Shown: positions 18,813 through 27,415 of the stretch, piece by piece | Layout of the letters: every line of letters starts with the position of its first letter | Numbering within the stretch: the first letter of the stretch is position 1 | DNA from: Aurantimonas manganoxydans SI85-9A1 | GTDB lineage: Bacteria; Pseudomonadota; Alphaproteobacteria; Rhizobiales; Rhizobiaceae | Length of the DNA: 42,945 nucleotides | Direction: 5' to 3' | Assembly (NCBI RefSeq): GCF_000153465.1 | Contig: NZ_CH672387.1 | Coordinates: forward strand, 107,214-150,158 | Program-made: the position numbers and the translations under genes | Notes under the pieces: generated by a model | Database searches by the model: none | The model's input: the letters and a program-made list of their open reading frames with translations, nothing else | Told to the model about the DNA's origin: nothing

Positions 18813-19708
18813 CGGACACCATCGGATTCATCGGGCTCGGCGTGATGGGCGCCGGCATGGCGAAGAACATCCTGAAGGCCGGCTTCAGGCTGGTGGCGAC
18901 GACCTCGTCGGCCGAGAAGGCCGATGCCTTCCGGGCGCTCGGGGCCGAGATCGTCGACAGCCCGGCCGAGATCGCCGGCCGCACGGGGCTGATCGTCACC
19001 TGCGTGCCGGATGCGGCAGCTTTGCGACAGACGCTGTCCGGCGACAATGGTCTGGCATCGGCGCAGTGGGACGGCGGGCTTCTCGTCGACTGCTCCACCA
19101 TCGCGCCCTTCGAGGCCGAGGAGATGGGGGCCGCCCTGGCGAATGCCGGCGCGGCGCTGGTCGATGCGCCGGTCAGCGGCGGTCGCAAGGGCGCCGAAGA
19201 GGGCAAGCTGACGATCATGTGTGGCGGCAGCGACGCCGATGTCGCGCGCGCCCGTCCGGTTCTCGACGCCATGGGCACCAACATCCACCATGTCGGTCCG
19301 CTCGGTGCCGGGCAGGCGGTGAAGGCCTGCAACCAGCTGATGGTCGCGGTCAACATGATGGGCGCCTTCGAGGCGGTGGCGCTCGCCCGCGCCGCGGGTG
19401 TCGATCCGAAGGTGATGCGCGAGGTGCTGTCCTCCGGCGCGGCGCGCAGCGGCGTCCTCGAAGCCCATGCCCTGCGCTACATCGAGGGCAATCTGGAGCC
19501 CGGCTTCCGGGCCGAGCTGATGCGCAAGGATCTCGGCATCGCGGCGGCCGTCGGCGCCCATTACCGGCGCGCCCAGCCGGCGACGGGCCTTGCCCATCAG
19601 CTCCTGGTCGCGGCCTGCAACAGCGGCATCGCCAAACTCGACAGCGCGGCCCTCGGGCTCCTCTACGACCAGATGAACGGCACCGACGACGAAAGGCCGA
19701 CCCGATGA
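18809..19708 (+). CDS. 3-hydroxyisobutyrate dehydrogenase-family (beta-hydroxyacid) oxidoreductase
   Basis: This 299-residue protein has the four family signatures: N-terminal NAD(P) loop GLGVMG at 9-14, substrate loop DAPVSGG at 119-125, catalytic Lys172 in VKACNQL with Asn175, and KDLGIA near 245. The family includes 3-hydroxyisobutyrate, tartronate semialdehyde and other beta-hydroxyacid dehydrogenases. In this cluster it probably oxidises or reduces a hydroxyacid formed from the imported carboxylate. The start overlaps the tctA stop, and its own stop overlaps the next start. Confidence 0.92.
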   Translation: MTDTIGFIGLGVMGAGMAKNILKAGFRLVATTSSAEKADAFRALGAEIVDSPAEIAGRTGLIVTCVPDAAALRQTLSGDNGLASAQWDGGLLVDCSTIAPFEAEEMGAALANAGAALVDAPVSGGRKGAEEGKLTIMCGGSDADVARARPVLDAMGTNIHHVGPLGAGQAVKACNQLMVAVNMMGAFEAVALARAAGVDPKVMREVLSSGAARSGVLEAHALRYIEGNLEPGFRAELMRKDLGIAAAVGAHYRRAQPATGLAHQLLVAACNSGIAKLDSAALGLLYDQMNGTDDERPTR

Positions 19709-20763
19709 CCCGCTTTTCCCTTGCGACGCTCCGGCCGTTCGCCAACGCGCTCTTCGAGGCCAGCGGACTGAGCCAGGATCATGCGGCGCTGGTCACCGAC
19801 GTCCTGATCCATGCCGATCTGCGCGGCCACGGCTCGCACGGCCTGACGCGCATTCCGATCTATGCGGAGCGTATCGCCGCCGGCGCGGTCAACGCCCGGC
19901 CCGACATCCGCTTCGAGCGGCCGGCGCCAGCCTTCCTGCAGGTCGATGGCGACAACGGGCCCGGGCCGGTGGTCAGCGACGCGGCGGTCGAGGCGGCCAT
20001 CGCCACGGCGAAGGAGCAGGGGGTCTGCGTGGCGGCCGTCGCCCGCAGCAACCACAACGGCTCCGGTTCCTTCTATGTCGAGAAGGCGGTGGCTGCCGGA
20101 TGCATCGCGCTGGCGATGACCAATGCGCCGCCGTCCATGGCGGTCTTCGGCGGTCGGCAGGCGGTGATCGGCACCAATCCGGTGACCTTCGGGACGCCGG
20201 TGGACGGCGGCACGCCGATCATGATGGACATGGCGACCTCGGTGGTCGCGCGCGGCAAGGTGGTCGAGGCGGCCAAGCGCGGCGAGGCGATCCCGGAAGG
20301 CTGGGCGCTCGACGCCGACGGCAAGCCGACCTGCGACGGTCGTGCGGCCGAACGCGGCGTCGTCCTGCCGCTCTCCGGTCCGAAAGGGTCGGCCCTGGCG
20401 ATCATGGTCGAGGTGCTGTGCGGCGTCCTGTCGGGCGGCCGTTTCGCCGGCTCGCTCGGCAATCTCTACAGCGATTTCGAGACGCCACAGGATATCGGCC
20501 ATTTCATGCTGCTGATCGACGTCTCACGCATTCATGCATCGAGCGGCTATGCGGCGCGGGTGCGCGATCTCGTCCTCGAACTGAAGGACAGCGCCACCGC
20601 CGAAGGCTTCTCCGAGATCAAGATGCCCGGAGAGGTCGAGATGGAGCGTGCGCGCAGCAACAGCGCCGAGGGTATCGACCTGCCGGACAATGTCGTCGCC
20701 GACCTCAACGCCATCGCCGCCAAATTCGCCCTGGCGCCCCTGGCCGAGACGGAACAGGCCTGA
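19705..20763 (+). CDS. LDH2-family malate/L-lactate-type dehydrogenase
   Basis: This 352-residue protein belongs to the LDH2/MDH2 family, which has its own NAD(P) fold unrelated to classic lactate dehydrogenase. Conserved segments are RGHGSHGLTRIPIY (residues about 37-50, with the catalytic His), NHNGSGSFY, GTNPVTFG near 155, DMATSVVARGKV and the C-terminal half with GFSEIKMPGE. Members oxidise malate, lactate, ureidoglycolate or sulfolactate. Here it would act on a 2-hydroxy acid. Length is normal. Confidence 0.92.
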   Translation: MTRFSLATLRPFANALFEASGLSQDHAALVTDVLIHADLRGHGSHGLTRIPIYAERIAAGAVNARPDIRFERPAPAFLQVDGDNGPGPVVSDAAVEAAIATAKEQGVCVAAVARSNHNGSGSFYVEKAVAAGCIALAMTNAPPSMAVFGGRQAVIGTNPVTFGTPVDGGTPIMMDMATSVVARGKVVEAAKRGEAIPEGWALDADGKPTCDGRAAERGVVLPLSGPKGSALAIMVEVLCGVLSGGRFAGSLGNLYSDFETPQDIGHFMLLIDVSRIHASSGYAARVRDLVLELKDSATAEGFSEIKMPGEVEMERARSNSAEGIDLPDNVVADLNAIAAKFALAPLAETEQA

Positions 20764-21050
20764 TCAGAAAGGCCCGGTCGTTTCTCTTGACCGGCCTGCC
20801 ACGCCGACGGCGTCACGGCCAGCGACATCTACCGCTAGCACATCGTCGCTGACGTGCAGGTCAGCGATACAGGATCTCCATGCCAGCGGCCATTGACGCT
20901 CGCCGCGGTCATTCCCCGATGCACCCGTCCGCCATCGGCACTCACCGCAAGTGCACGTTGCTTTCAGCAACCGGTCCATCGCAGACATGCGGGGCCGCGC
21001 GGGCAGGTGGGCCTGTGCTATTGTTCCGGTCGAACGTCCGGCATTTCGAA

Positions 21051-21380
21051 ATGGATGCCGATTCCAAACGGGCATGGGCCGACATGAGCAGATCGGATGT
21101 CTCGCGCGGCGAGACCGTTTACCAGCAGTTGAAAGCCCCCAGCCAGGCCGGCGAGATGCCGCCCGGATCGCGGGTCAGGGAACTGGAGATCGCCGAGCGT
21201 CTCGGCCTCAGCCGCACGCCGGCCCGCGAGGCGATCCGCCGGCTCGAGGCGGAGAGGCAGATCTCCTTCACCCCGCGATTCGGCGCCGTGGTCTCCAAGC
21301 TCGATCACCAGGAGACCATGCGCCAGGAATATCCGTCGCGCTCCAGCGACGAGGACGAGCCCGGCATCACCGGCGATTGA
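21051..21380 (+). CDS. GntR-type DNA-binding domain without effector domain (possible pseudogene)
   Basis: The 109-residue product contains a full GntR winged HTH (LKAPSQAGEMPPGSRVREL, then LGLSRTPAREAIRRLEAE and the wing ending GAVVSKLD). Family members continue with a helical FCD or UTRA domain of about 140 residues; here the frame leaves the homology after LDHQE and stops within 20 residues, with no remnant of FCD before the next gene at 21463. Start choice is weak: ATG 21051 or ATG 21084, neither with a good ribosome site. It may be a deletion product, or a small constitutive DNA-binding protein. The 287 bp upstream of it shows no further gene. Confidence 0.6.
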   Translation: MDADSKRAWADMSRSDVSRGETVYQQLKAPSQAGEMPPGSRVRELEIAERLGLSRTPAREAIRRLEAERQISFTPRFGAVVSKLDHQETMRQEYPSRSSDEDEPGITGD

Positions 21381-21462
21381 CCCGATCCGGCAGCGTCGCC
21401 GACCGCCGGGATGTCGTCCGGCGGTCCCACGCAGAGTCCGTTCAACACCCAGGGAGACCAGC

Positions 21463-22419
21463 ATGGCCGACTATCCGACACGCGTGAGGATCAACGAGGA
21501 GGGACCGCGCGAGGGCTTCCAGTTCGAGAAGGGACCGATCGCGACGGCCGACAAGATCGCGCTGATCGATGCCCTGTCGCAGGCGCGGCTGCCGCAGATC
21601 CAGGTGGCGTCCTTCGTCAATCCGGCCCGAGTGCCGGGCATGGCCGATGCCGACGCCGTGGTCGCCGGCATCACCCGCGCGCCGGGCACGACCTACACAG
21701 CGCTGTGGCTGAACGAGAAGGGTTTTGACCGGGCGCTGGCCCATCGCGGCCAGATCGATCTCAAAGGCTCGATCTCGATGGTCGCGTCGGAAAGCTTCAT
21801 GCTGCGCAACCAGAACCGGGATTTCGCGGAGAACCGCCGGGTCCAGACGCGCATGGTGGCGCGCTATGTGGAGGCGGGGCTGACCGTCGAGCGGGCGTCG
21901 ATGATGGCGGCCTTCGGCTGCAATTTCGAGGGCGAGGTGCCGGTCGCGCGCGTCCTCGCAGTGATGGCCGAGACCTTCGAGATCGCCGCGGAATGCGGCG
22001 TCACGATCAAGACCTATTCCCTGGCCGACACCATGGCCTGGGCGACGCCTGCGGCGGTGCAGCGGGTCGTCGGCGCAGTGCGCGAGCGCTGGCCGGACCT
22101 GAAGGTCGCGCTGCATCTGCATGACACGCGCGGCATGGGCATCGCCAATGCCTTTGCCGGTCTGCAGATGGGCGTCGACACCTTCGATGCCTCGGTCGCC
22201 GGGCTCGGCGGCTGTCCGTTCGCCGGGCACAAGGCCGCCGCCGGCAATGTGTGCAGCGAGGATCTAGCGTTTCTCTGCGAGGAAATGGGCATCGAGACCG
22301 GGATCGATCTGGAGGCCCTGTCGGAAGCAGCGCGGCTTGCCGAACAGGTCGTCGGCCATGCGCTGCCCGGCAGCGTGATGAAGGCCGGCCGCCTCAACGC
22401 CTATCGCCGCGCCGCCTGA
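21463..22419 (+). CDS. HMG-CoA lyase-like protein (DRE-TIM metallolyase)
   Basis: This 318-residue protein is a TIM-barrel lyase of the HMGL family. Residues 13-20 (EGPREGFQ) correspond to the PRDG loop: Arg16 is kept and Glu17 replaces Asp. The metal histidines are His218 and His220 in HLHD, the active-site cysteine is Cys251 in GLGGCPFA and Asn262 is in GNVCSED. HMGL-type enzymes split 3-hydroxyacyl-CoA into a ketoacid or acetoacetate and an acyl-CoA. With the CoA transferase downstream, the likely order is activation, then cleavage. Substrate could be 3-hydroxy-3-methylglutaryl-CoA, citramalyl-CoA or a relative; the sequence does not decide. Confidence 0.88.
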   Translation: MADYPTRVRINEEGPREGFQFEKGPIATADKIALIDALSQARLPQIQVASFVNPARVPGMADADAVVAGITRAPGTTYTALWLNEKGFDRALAHRGQIDLKGSISMVASESFMLRNQNRDFAENRRVQTRMVARYVEAGLTVERASMMAAFGCNFEGEVPVARVLAVMAETFEIAAECGVTIKTYSLADTMAWATPAAVQRVVGAVRERWPDLKVALHLHDTRGMGIANAFAGLQMGVDTFDASVAGLGGCPFAGHKAAAGNVCSEDLAFLCEEMGIETGIDLEALSEAARLAEQVVGHALPGSVMKAGRLNAYRRAA

Positions 22420-22479
22420 GGGATCAAGTGCGTCCGGGGCGGGCTCTCAGTCCGTTCCGGCCCGGTCGCGCCTCTGGTG

Positions 22480-22544
22480 GTGGCGGTCTCAAAGGATGCC
22501 CGCGTGGCGACGGATGCGAAGACCGCGAGGTCGCGCAGTTCCAT
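22480..22544 (-). pseudogene. Remnant of a LysR-type N-terminus
   Basis: On the minus strand an ATG at 22542-22544 opens MELRDLAVFASVATRASFE, which looks like the first helix of a LysR winged HTH. Similarity stops after about 19 residues; the rest of the frame has no LysR features. It sits in the 407-bp gap between the lyase gene and the CoA transferase gene. It may be what is left of a regulator that once diverged from the CoA transferase. The match is short, so chance cannot be excluded. Confidence 0.4.
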
Positions 22545-22700
22545 TGGACATCGGACGTGACCGTTCAGGCGAAGCTGGTGGGTGGAAAGAGATCGGACAA
22601 TCACGCATGACTCGGCATGCGATGCCGTGCCGCCGGGGGAGGCGGCCCGTCGTAGCGGCGGAGCAGATCGCACGCCCGCTTCGCAAAGGGGGGAGGACTT

Positions 22701-22823
22701 ATGACAAGGCATGCTGCGAACATGGTTGCGCTGGGGAACGTGGACGAGATGATCGCCAATTCGATGCCGGTCCGCGTGCCGGGCGTGGGCGCCCCGTTCC
22801 CCGACCCGTCCATCCGGAGCTGA
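22701..22823 (+). CDS. Small ORF (40 residues) with a strong ribosome site before the CoA transferase gene
   Basis: A very good Shine-Dalgarno (GGGGGGAGG) lies seven bases before this ATG, and the stop is four bases before the ATG of the CoA transferase. The peptide (MTRHAANMVALGNVDEM..., ending FPDPSIRS) matches nothing I recognise. It could be a leader that couples translation of the transferase, or the remains of a deleted gene whose start region survived. The strength and spacing of the ribosome site make expression plausible; function is unknown. Confidence 0.4.
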   Translation: MTRHAANMVALGNVDEMIANSMPVRVPGVGAPFPDPSIRS

Positions 22824-22826
22824 GCC

Positions 22827-24032
22827 ATGGGCATGGAACCAGCCACGCGCCTGCCGCTTGCCGGCATTCGCGTCCTCGACTTTGGACATACGGTGATGGG
22901 CCCGACCTGCGGGCTGATCCTGGCTGATCTCGGGGCCGACGTGATCAAGATCGAGCCCGCTCCCCGCGGCGATCCGACCCGGACCCTGACAGGCTTCGGG
23001 ACCGGCTTCTTCGGCTTCTTCAACCGCAACAAGCGCTCGATCGCGCTCGATCTGAAGACGGCGGAGGGGCAGGAGATCGCCCATCGCCTGGTGCGCAGCG
23101 CCGACGTCCTGGTGGAGAATTTCGCGCCGGGCACGATGGACCGGCTGGGCCTGTCGGCCGAGACGGTGGCCGCGCTCAATCCGCGCCTCGTCAATGCCAG
23201 CCTGAAGGGATTCCTCAAGGGGCCCTACGACAACCGGCTGGCGCTGGACGAAGTCGTGCAGATGATGACCGGCCTCGCCTACATGACGGGGCCGCCGGGA
23301 CAGCCGCTGCGGGCGGGCACCTCGGTGGTCGACATCACCGGAGGCATGTTCGCGGTGATCGGCATCCTTGCGGCCCTGATGCAGCGGGGCGAGACCGGCA
23401 AGGGCGCAGCCGTCGGCTCTGCCCTGTTCGAATCCTGCGTGTTCCTGGTCGGCCAGCATCTGGCCTATGCCTCGCAGATCGACGAAAAGGTGCCGCCGAT
23501 GCCGGCGCGCCGCTCGTCCTGGGCGGTCTACGAGCTGTTCACCCTCGAGGATGGCGAGCAGATGTTCGTCGGGATCACCACCGACGCCCACTGGCAGCGT
23601 TTTTGCGCGGCCCTGCAGCGTGATGATCTGGGCAGCGATCCGGAACTGGCGACCAACAACCAGCGCGTCGCCGCGCGCGGCCGGCTGATCCCGGTCATCC
23701 AGGAGATCTTCCGCGGTCTCGATTCGGCGGCGGCGACCGCGCTCTGCGAGGCGGCGCGCATTCCCTTCGCCCCGATCGCGGAGCCGGCGGATCTGTTCGA
23801 CGATCCGCATCTGGAAGCGACCGGCGGGCTTCTGCCCGTCACCATGCCCAACGGGACGAAGACGAGGCTGCCGCGGCTGCCGTTCCAGATCGCCGGCCAC
23901 GATCTCGGCATCCGGTCCGATCCTCCGGCCATGGGCGCGGACACCGACGCGCTGCTCAAGGAACTGGGTTATGACGACACGGCGATCGCCACGCTGCGCC
24001 AGTCCGGGGTCATCGTGAGCCCGGCGGACTGA
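22827..24032 (+). CDS. Family III CoA transferase (CaiB/BaiF)
   Basis: This 401-residue enzyme has the interlocked-dimer CoA-transferase markers: LAGIRVLDFGHTVMGPTCG near the N-terminus, LADLGADVIKIEP, the NRNKRSIALDLK loop and the catalytic Asp, probably Asp141 in LDEVVQMMTGL. These enzymes move CoA from one acyl-CoA to another carboxylate through an aspartyl mixed anhydride. In this cluster it would make the CoA ester that the HMGL-type lyase cleaves. ATG 22827 is the first of two close starts (the other is 22833); GGAG lies eight bases upstream, inside the small ORF. Confidence 0.92.
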   Translation: MGMEPATRLPLAGIRVLDFGHTVMGPTCGLILADLGADVIKIEPAPRGDPTRTLTGFGTGFFGFFNRNKRSIALDLKTAEGQEIAHRLVRSADVLVENFAPGTMDRLGLSAETVAALNPRLVNASLKGFLKGPYDNRLALDEVVQMMTGLAYMTGPPGQPLRAGTSVVDITGGMFAVIGILAALMQRGETGKGAAVGSALFESCVFLVGQHLAYASQIDEKVPPMPARRSSWAVYELFTLEDGEQMFVGITTDAHWQRFCAALQRDDLGSDPELATNNQRVAARGRLIPVIQEIFRGLDSAAATALCEAARIPFAPIAEPADLFDDPHLEATGGLLPVTMPNGTKTRLPRLPFQIAGHDLGIRSDPPAMGADTDALLKELGYDDTAIATLRQSGVIVSPAD

Positions 24033-24062
24033 GACACCTGACTCCCCGATCGCTACCGGTTC

Positions 24063-25007
24063 TCAGCCTCTGACCGGCCGACTGCCGGCGGCGACGATGG
24101 CGATGATGATGAGGCCGGTCATCAAGAGGCGGACGCCGGCGCCGAGGCCGTAGGAATTCAGCATCGAGACGATGAGGAACAGGAACAGCGCGCCGGCCCA
24201 GATGCCGGGGACGTTGGAGCGGCCGCCGCCAATGGATGAGCCGCCGATGACCACGACGGCGATCGAGGTCAGGAGATATTCGGTGCCCATGTTCAGCGCG
24301 GCCCCGCCGGAAAAGCATGAGAGCAGGAAGCCGGTGAGCCCGGCGAGCCCGGCGCAGAGAACGTAAGTGATGGCCCGCACCGCATCGACGGGCACGCCGG
24401 CGAGCCGCGCGGCGCGCGGGTTCTGGCCGCTAGCGGACAGATTGCGCCCATAGGCGGCGCGATTGAGCGCCACCCAGGCGATGACCGCGATGACGAGCGC
24501 CAGCCAGGCGACGTTCGGCACGCCGAGGCTGCGACCGATGGCGAAATCGGACAGCGCCTCGGGCGGCTTGATGCGGATGCCACGGTTCGACCAGATCGCC
24601 AGCGACAGATAGACGAAGGACGAGGCAAGGGTCGCGATGATCGGCGGGATGCGCAGGAGCTTGATCAGCGCGAAATTGGCGATGCCGGCACCAAGGCCGA
24701 TGCCCAGCGCGACCAGAAGGCCGACAAGCGCGACATCCGCCCCGGCCGCGCCGCCCATGTATTTCAGCGATACGGTGCCCGCGAGCGTCATGGTCGCCGG
24801 GATCGACAGGTCGACATTGCCCGGTCCCAGCGTGATGACGAACATCTGGCCGAGACCGACGATGACCGAAAAGGCCGAGAAGGTCAGCGCCGCGACCAGA
24901 AGGCCGGTGCCGCCGGCGGTCTGCCCGATGGCGGCTGTGAAGGCGAAGGTGATGCCCGCCGCGACGAAGGCCCAGATCCAGGCGCGCGAGAAGAGCGTCG
25001 CGATCAT
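24063..25007 (-). CDS. Ribose-type ABC transporter permease, second subunit
   Basis: This 314-residue membrane protein of the RbsC/BPD_transp_2 family has about nine hydrophobic segments and the conserved loop ASGQNPRAARLAGVPV (the coupling region that contacts the ATPase) and IGGSSIGGGRSNVPG. Together with the preceding permease it forms a heterodimeric channel. Its ATG overlaps the stop of that gene (ATGA). It is the last gene of the operon and meets the CoA transferase gene end to end with a 30-bp gap. Confidence 0.9.
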   Translation of the reverse strand: MIATLFSRAWIWAFVAAGITFAFTAAIGQTAGGTGLLVAALTFSAFSVIVGLGQMFVITLGPGNVDLSIPATMTLAGTVSLKYMGGAAGADVALVGLLVALGIGLGAGIANFALIKLLRIPPIIATLASSFVYLSLAIWSNRGIRIKPPEALSDFAIGRSLGVPNVAWLALVIAVIAWVALNRAAYGRNLSASGQNPRAARLAGVPVDAVRAITYVLCAGLAGLTGFLLSCFSGGAALNMGTEYLLTSIAVVVIGGSSIGGGRSNVPGIWAGALFLFLIVSMLNSYGLGAGVRLLMTGLIIIAIVAAGSRPVRG

Positions 25008-25939
25008 GCCGCCACGCCCCGGTTGCGCCGCCGGACCGAAAGAAGCAGCCGCGCCGCGAGCACGATGATCAGGATGAACCCCTGGGCGCCGATCTGCCAG
25101 TCGGGCGACAGGCGGATGAACGACAGGAAGCTGCCGGCCAGGGCCAGCGTCAGGGCGCCGATCACCGCACCGACGGGCGAGATGCGGCCGCCGGTGAACT
25201 CGCCGCCGCCCAGAATGACGCCGGCGATCGACAGCAGCGTGTAGCGCAGCGCGATATTGGCGTCCGCGGCGGTCGACAGGCCGACCAGTGTCATGCCCGA
25301 CAGGATGCCGAAGACCGCCGACAGGGCATAGGCGCTGGCGCGCAGGCGGATCAGCGACCAGCCGGCCCGGGCCAGCGTCCGCTCGTTGCCGCCGAAGCCG
25401 CGCAGCACGGTGCCGAAGGAGGAGCGCATGATCAGGAGATGGGCGAGGCCGGCAATGAGCACGCTGGCGACGATCGCCATCGGCGCGATCGGTGGCTTGG
25501 CCGTCATCAGCCAGCGCAACCAGCCCGGCGAGGCACCGCCCGGCGAGGGCAGGATCATCAGCGCCAGCCCGGCCCAGACGAAGGACATGCCGAGGGTGAC
25601 GACGATGGCCGGCAGGCCGCGGGCCTGGATCAGCGCACCCAGCCCGGCATAGGCCAGAACCGACGCCGCCAGGATCGCGGCGCCGATCAGCGGCGCGTCG
25701 TTCAGCCATGTGGCGGTGACGCAGGCCACGAAGCTGACGAAGGTGCCGACCGACAGGTCGATGTCGTTGACCATGATGATGATCATCTGGGCGACCGTGG
25801 CGAGCGCGATCGGCACCGCCAGGTTGAACAGCAGGTTCAGCCCCAGATAGCTCATCGTGCGGGGCTGGATGACGAAGACCGCCCCGAGCAGGAGCGCCAG
25901 CGAGAGCACCGGCAGGAGAATGCGCAGATTGGGCTTCAT
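25004..25939 (-). CDS. Ribose-type ABC transporter permease, first subunit
   Basis: This 311-residue RbsC-family permease has hydrophobic segments throughout, the MVNDIDLSVGTFVSF motif near 55-70 (family DLSVG), and the coupling loop FGGNERTLARAGWSL. It diverges considerably from its partner, consistent with a heterodimer, rather than the RbsC homodimer. ATG at 25939 overlaps the ATPase stop. It exports nothing by itself and acts in the inner membrane with the double ATPase encoded upstream. Confidence 0.9.
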   Translation of the reverse strand: MKPNLRILLPVLSLALLLGAVFVIQPRTMSYLGLNLLFNLAVPIALATVAQMIIIMVNDIDLSVGTFVSFVACVTATWLNDAPLIGAAILAASVLAYAGLGALIQARGLPAIVVTLGMSFVWAGLALMILPSPGGASPGWLRWLMTAKPPIAPMAIVASVLIAGLAHLLIMRSSFGTVLRGFGGNERTLARAGWSLIRLRASAYALSAVFGILSGMTLVGLSTAADANIALRYTLLSIAGVILGGGEFTGGRISPVGAVIGALTLALAGSFLSFIRLSPDWQIGAQGFILIIVLAARLLLSVRRRNRGVAA

Positions 25940-27405
25940 GCGGCCTGACCCTGCATTTCGAAGCTGTTCGACAGGATCTGCTCCTCGGAGATCGCGGCGC
26001 CGGTCAGCTCGGCGGCGATGGCGCCGTTGCGATAGACGAAGACGCGGTCGCACAGGCACGTCTCGTCGATCTCGGTCGAATACCAGAGGAAGGTGCGGCC
26101 GGCGTCGGCCTCGTGTCGGATCATCTCGTAGACCTGGGTCTTGGTGCCGATGTCGACGCCGCGCATCGGGTCGTCCATGACGACGATCGGGGCCTGCGTC
26201 GCCAGTGCCCGGGCGAACAGCACCTTCTGCTGGTTGCCGCCGGACAGGGACAGGATCGGGTTGTCGATGTCGTCGGTGCGGATGCCGATCTTCTCGCGCC
26301 AGTCGTCGGCGAGGGTCCGTTCGCCGTCTGCGTCGACCATGCCCCGGCGTGTCAGGCGCGGCAGGGCGGCAAGCGTGGCATTGCGCAGGATCGACCACAG
26401 CGGAAAGATGCCGTCGCGGCCGCGGTCACCCGCGACGAAGACCGCCTGCGGTGCCCGGGCCCGCCAGTTCGAGGTCTGCGACAGGTAGAAGGCGGCCAGC
26501 GCTTCGGCCTGGCCGTGGCCGGCCAGCCCGGCAAGGCCGACGATCTCGCCGCGCCGTGCCTTCAGCCCTTCGGGCGTCGACAGGATGTCGTCGCCCTGCG
26601 GGCGCACACGCTGTGCGGCCTTTTCTGAGGCGACATGGCCCATCGCCGAGACCAGCGATTGCCGGGTGAAGTGCCCGGCCTCGCGGTCAGCGATGACGCG
26701 GCCGTCCTTCATCACGGCGATCCGGGTCGCCACGTCGAAGACCTCGCCCAGCATGTGGGAGATGAAGATGACCGAGCCGCCCCCGGCGCAGAAGCGGCGG
26801 ACATGGGCAAGCAACTGCCCGGCGATCGAGCCGTCCAGCGAGGAGGTTGGTTCATCCAGAATGACCAGCCGCGCCGGTTCGGCGCCGTCGGCAAAGCCGA
26901 TCGCCACCTCGACCATCTGGCGCTCGGTCAGCGTCAGGTCGCCGACGATTGCCTCGGGCTGAATGCGGTGGCCGAGAAAGATCTTGTCGAGCGCGGCCAT
27001 CACGCGGCGCGCCGCCCGGCCGCGCCAGCCGCGACCGGTGAGGTCGCGCTGGGAGATGCGAACATTCTCGGCGACGGTCAGATTGGGGCAAAGCGACAGT
27101 TCCTGATGCACGGCGCGCACGCCGGCACGGCGCCGCGCGATCTGGCCCGAACCGTCGGTGCCGTCGGCAAAGCCATATCGGACCGCGCCGTCGGTCGGCT
27201 CCAGATTGCCGTTGATCAGATTGACCAGGGTCGACTTGCCGGCCCCGTTATGGCCGACGAGGGCGAGGCATTCGCCGCCCGTCACCGTCAGATCGACCGT
27301 ATCGAGAGCCCGGACCGGCCCGAAGGATTTGCGCGCGCTTTGAAGCGCGACCAGAATGTTTCCCCGGGGGCCGGCTGCCCCCGGAGCGTCACTGCCTGTC
27401 GTCAT
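25936..27405 (-). CDS. Ribose-type ABC transporter double ATPase (RbsA-like)
   Basis: This 489-residue protein has two fused nucleotide-binding domains. The first has Walker A GHNGAGKST near residue 51, Walker B VILDEPTSSLD and a divergent signature segment LTLTERQ. The second has the usual degenerate Walker A region of the family (GLAGLAGHGQAE), the signature LSLSGGNQQKVLFARAL and VVMDDPMRGVDIG. This asymmetry is normal for RbsA/XylG. It powers the two permeases that follow. Start ATG 27405 lies 10 bp after the binding-protein stop. Confidence 0.92.
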   Translation of the reverse strand: MTTGSDAPGAAGPRGNILVALQSARKSFGPVRALDTVDLTVTGGECLALVGHNGAGKSTLVNLINGNLEPTDGAVRYGFADGTDGSGQIARRRAGVRAVHQELSLCPNLTVAENVRISQRDLTGRGWRGRAARRVMAALDKIFLGHRIQPEAIVGDLTLTERQMVEVAIGFADGAEPARLVILDEPTSSLDGSIAGQLLAHVRRFCAGGGSVIFISHMLGEVFDVATRIAVMKDGRVIADREAGHFTRQSLVSAMGHVASEKAAQRVRPQGDDILSTPEGLKARRGEIVGLAGLAGHGQAEALAAFYLSQTSNWRARAPQAVFVAGDRGRDGIFPLWSILRNATLAALPRLTRRGMVDADGERTLADDWREKIGIRTDDIDNPILSLSGGNQQKVLFARALATQAPIVVMDDPMRGVDIGTKTQVYEMIRHEADAGRTFLWYSTEIDETCLCDRVFVYRNGAIAAELTGAAISEEQILSNSFEMQGQAA

Positions 27406-27415
27406 CGGGCCGAAC

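Noticed and set aside
24033-24062. A terminator between the CoA transferase and permease genes
   Set aside because: The gap is only 30 bp and has no stem of useful length.
26000-27405. A defective ATPase because the second half lacks a standard Walker A
   Set aside because: A degenerate second site is normal in RbsA/XylG-type double ATPases, so it is not a sign of decay.
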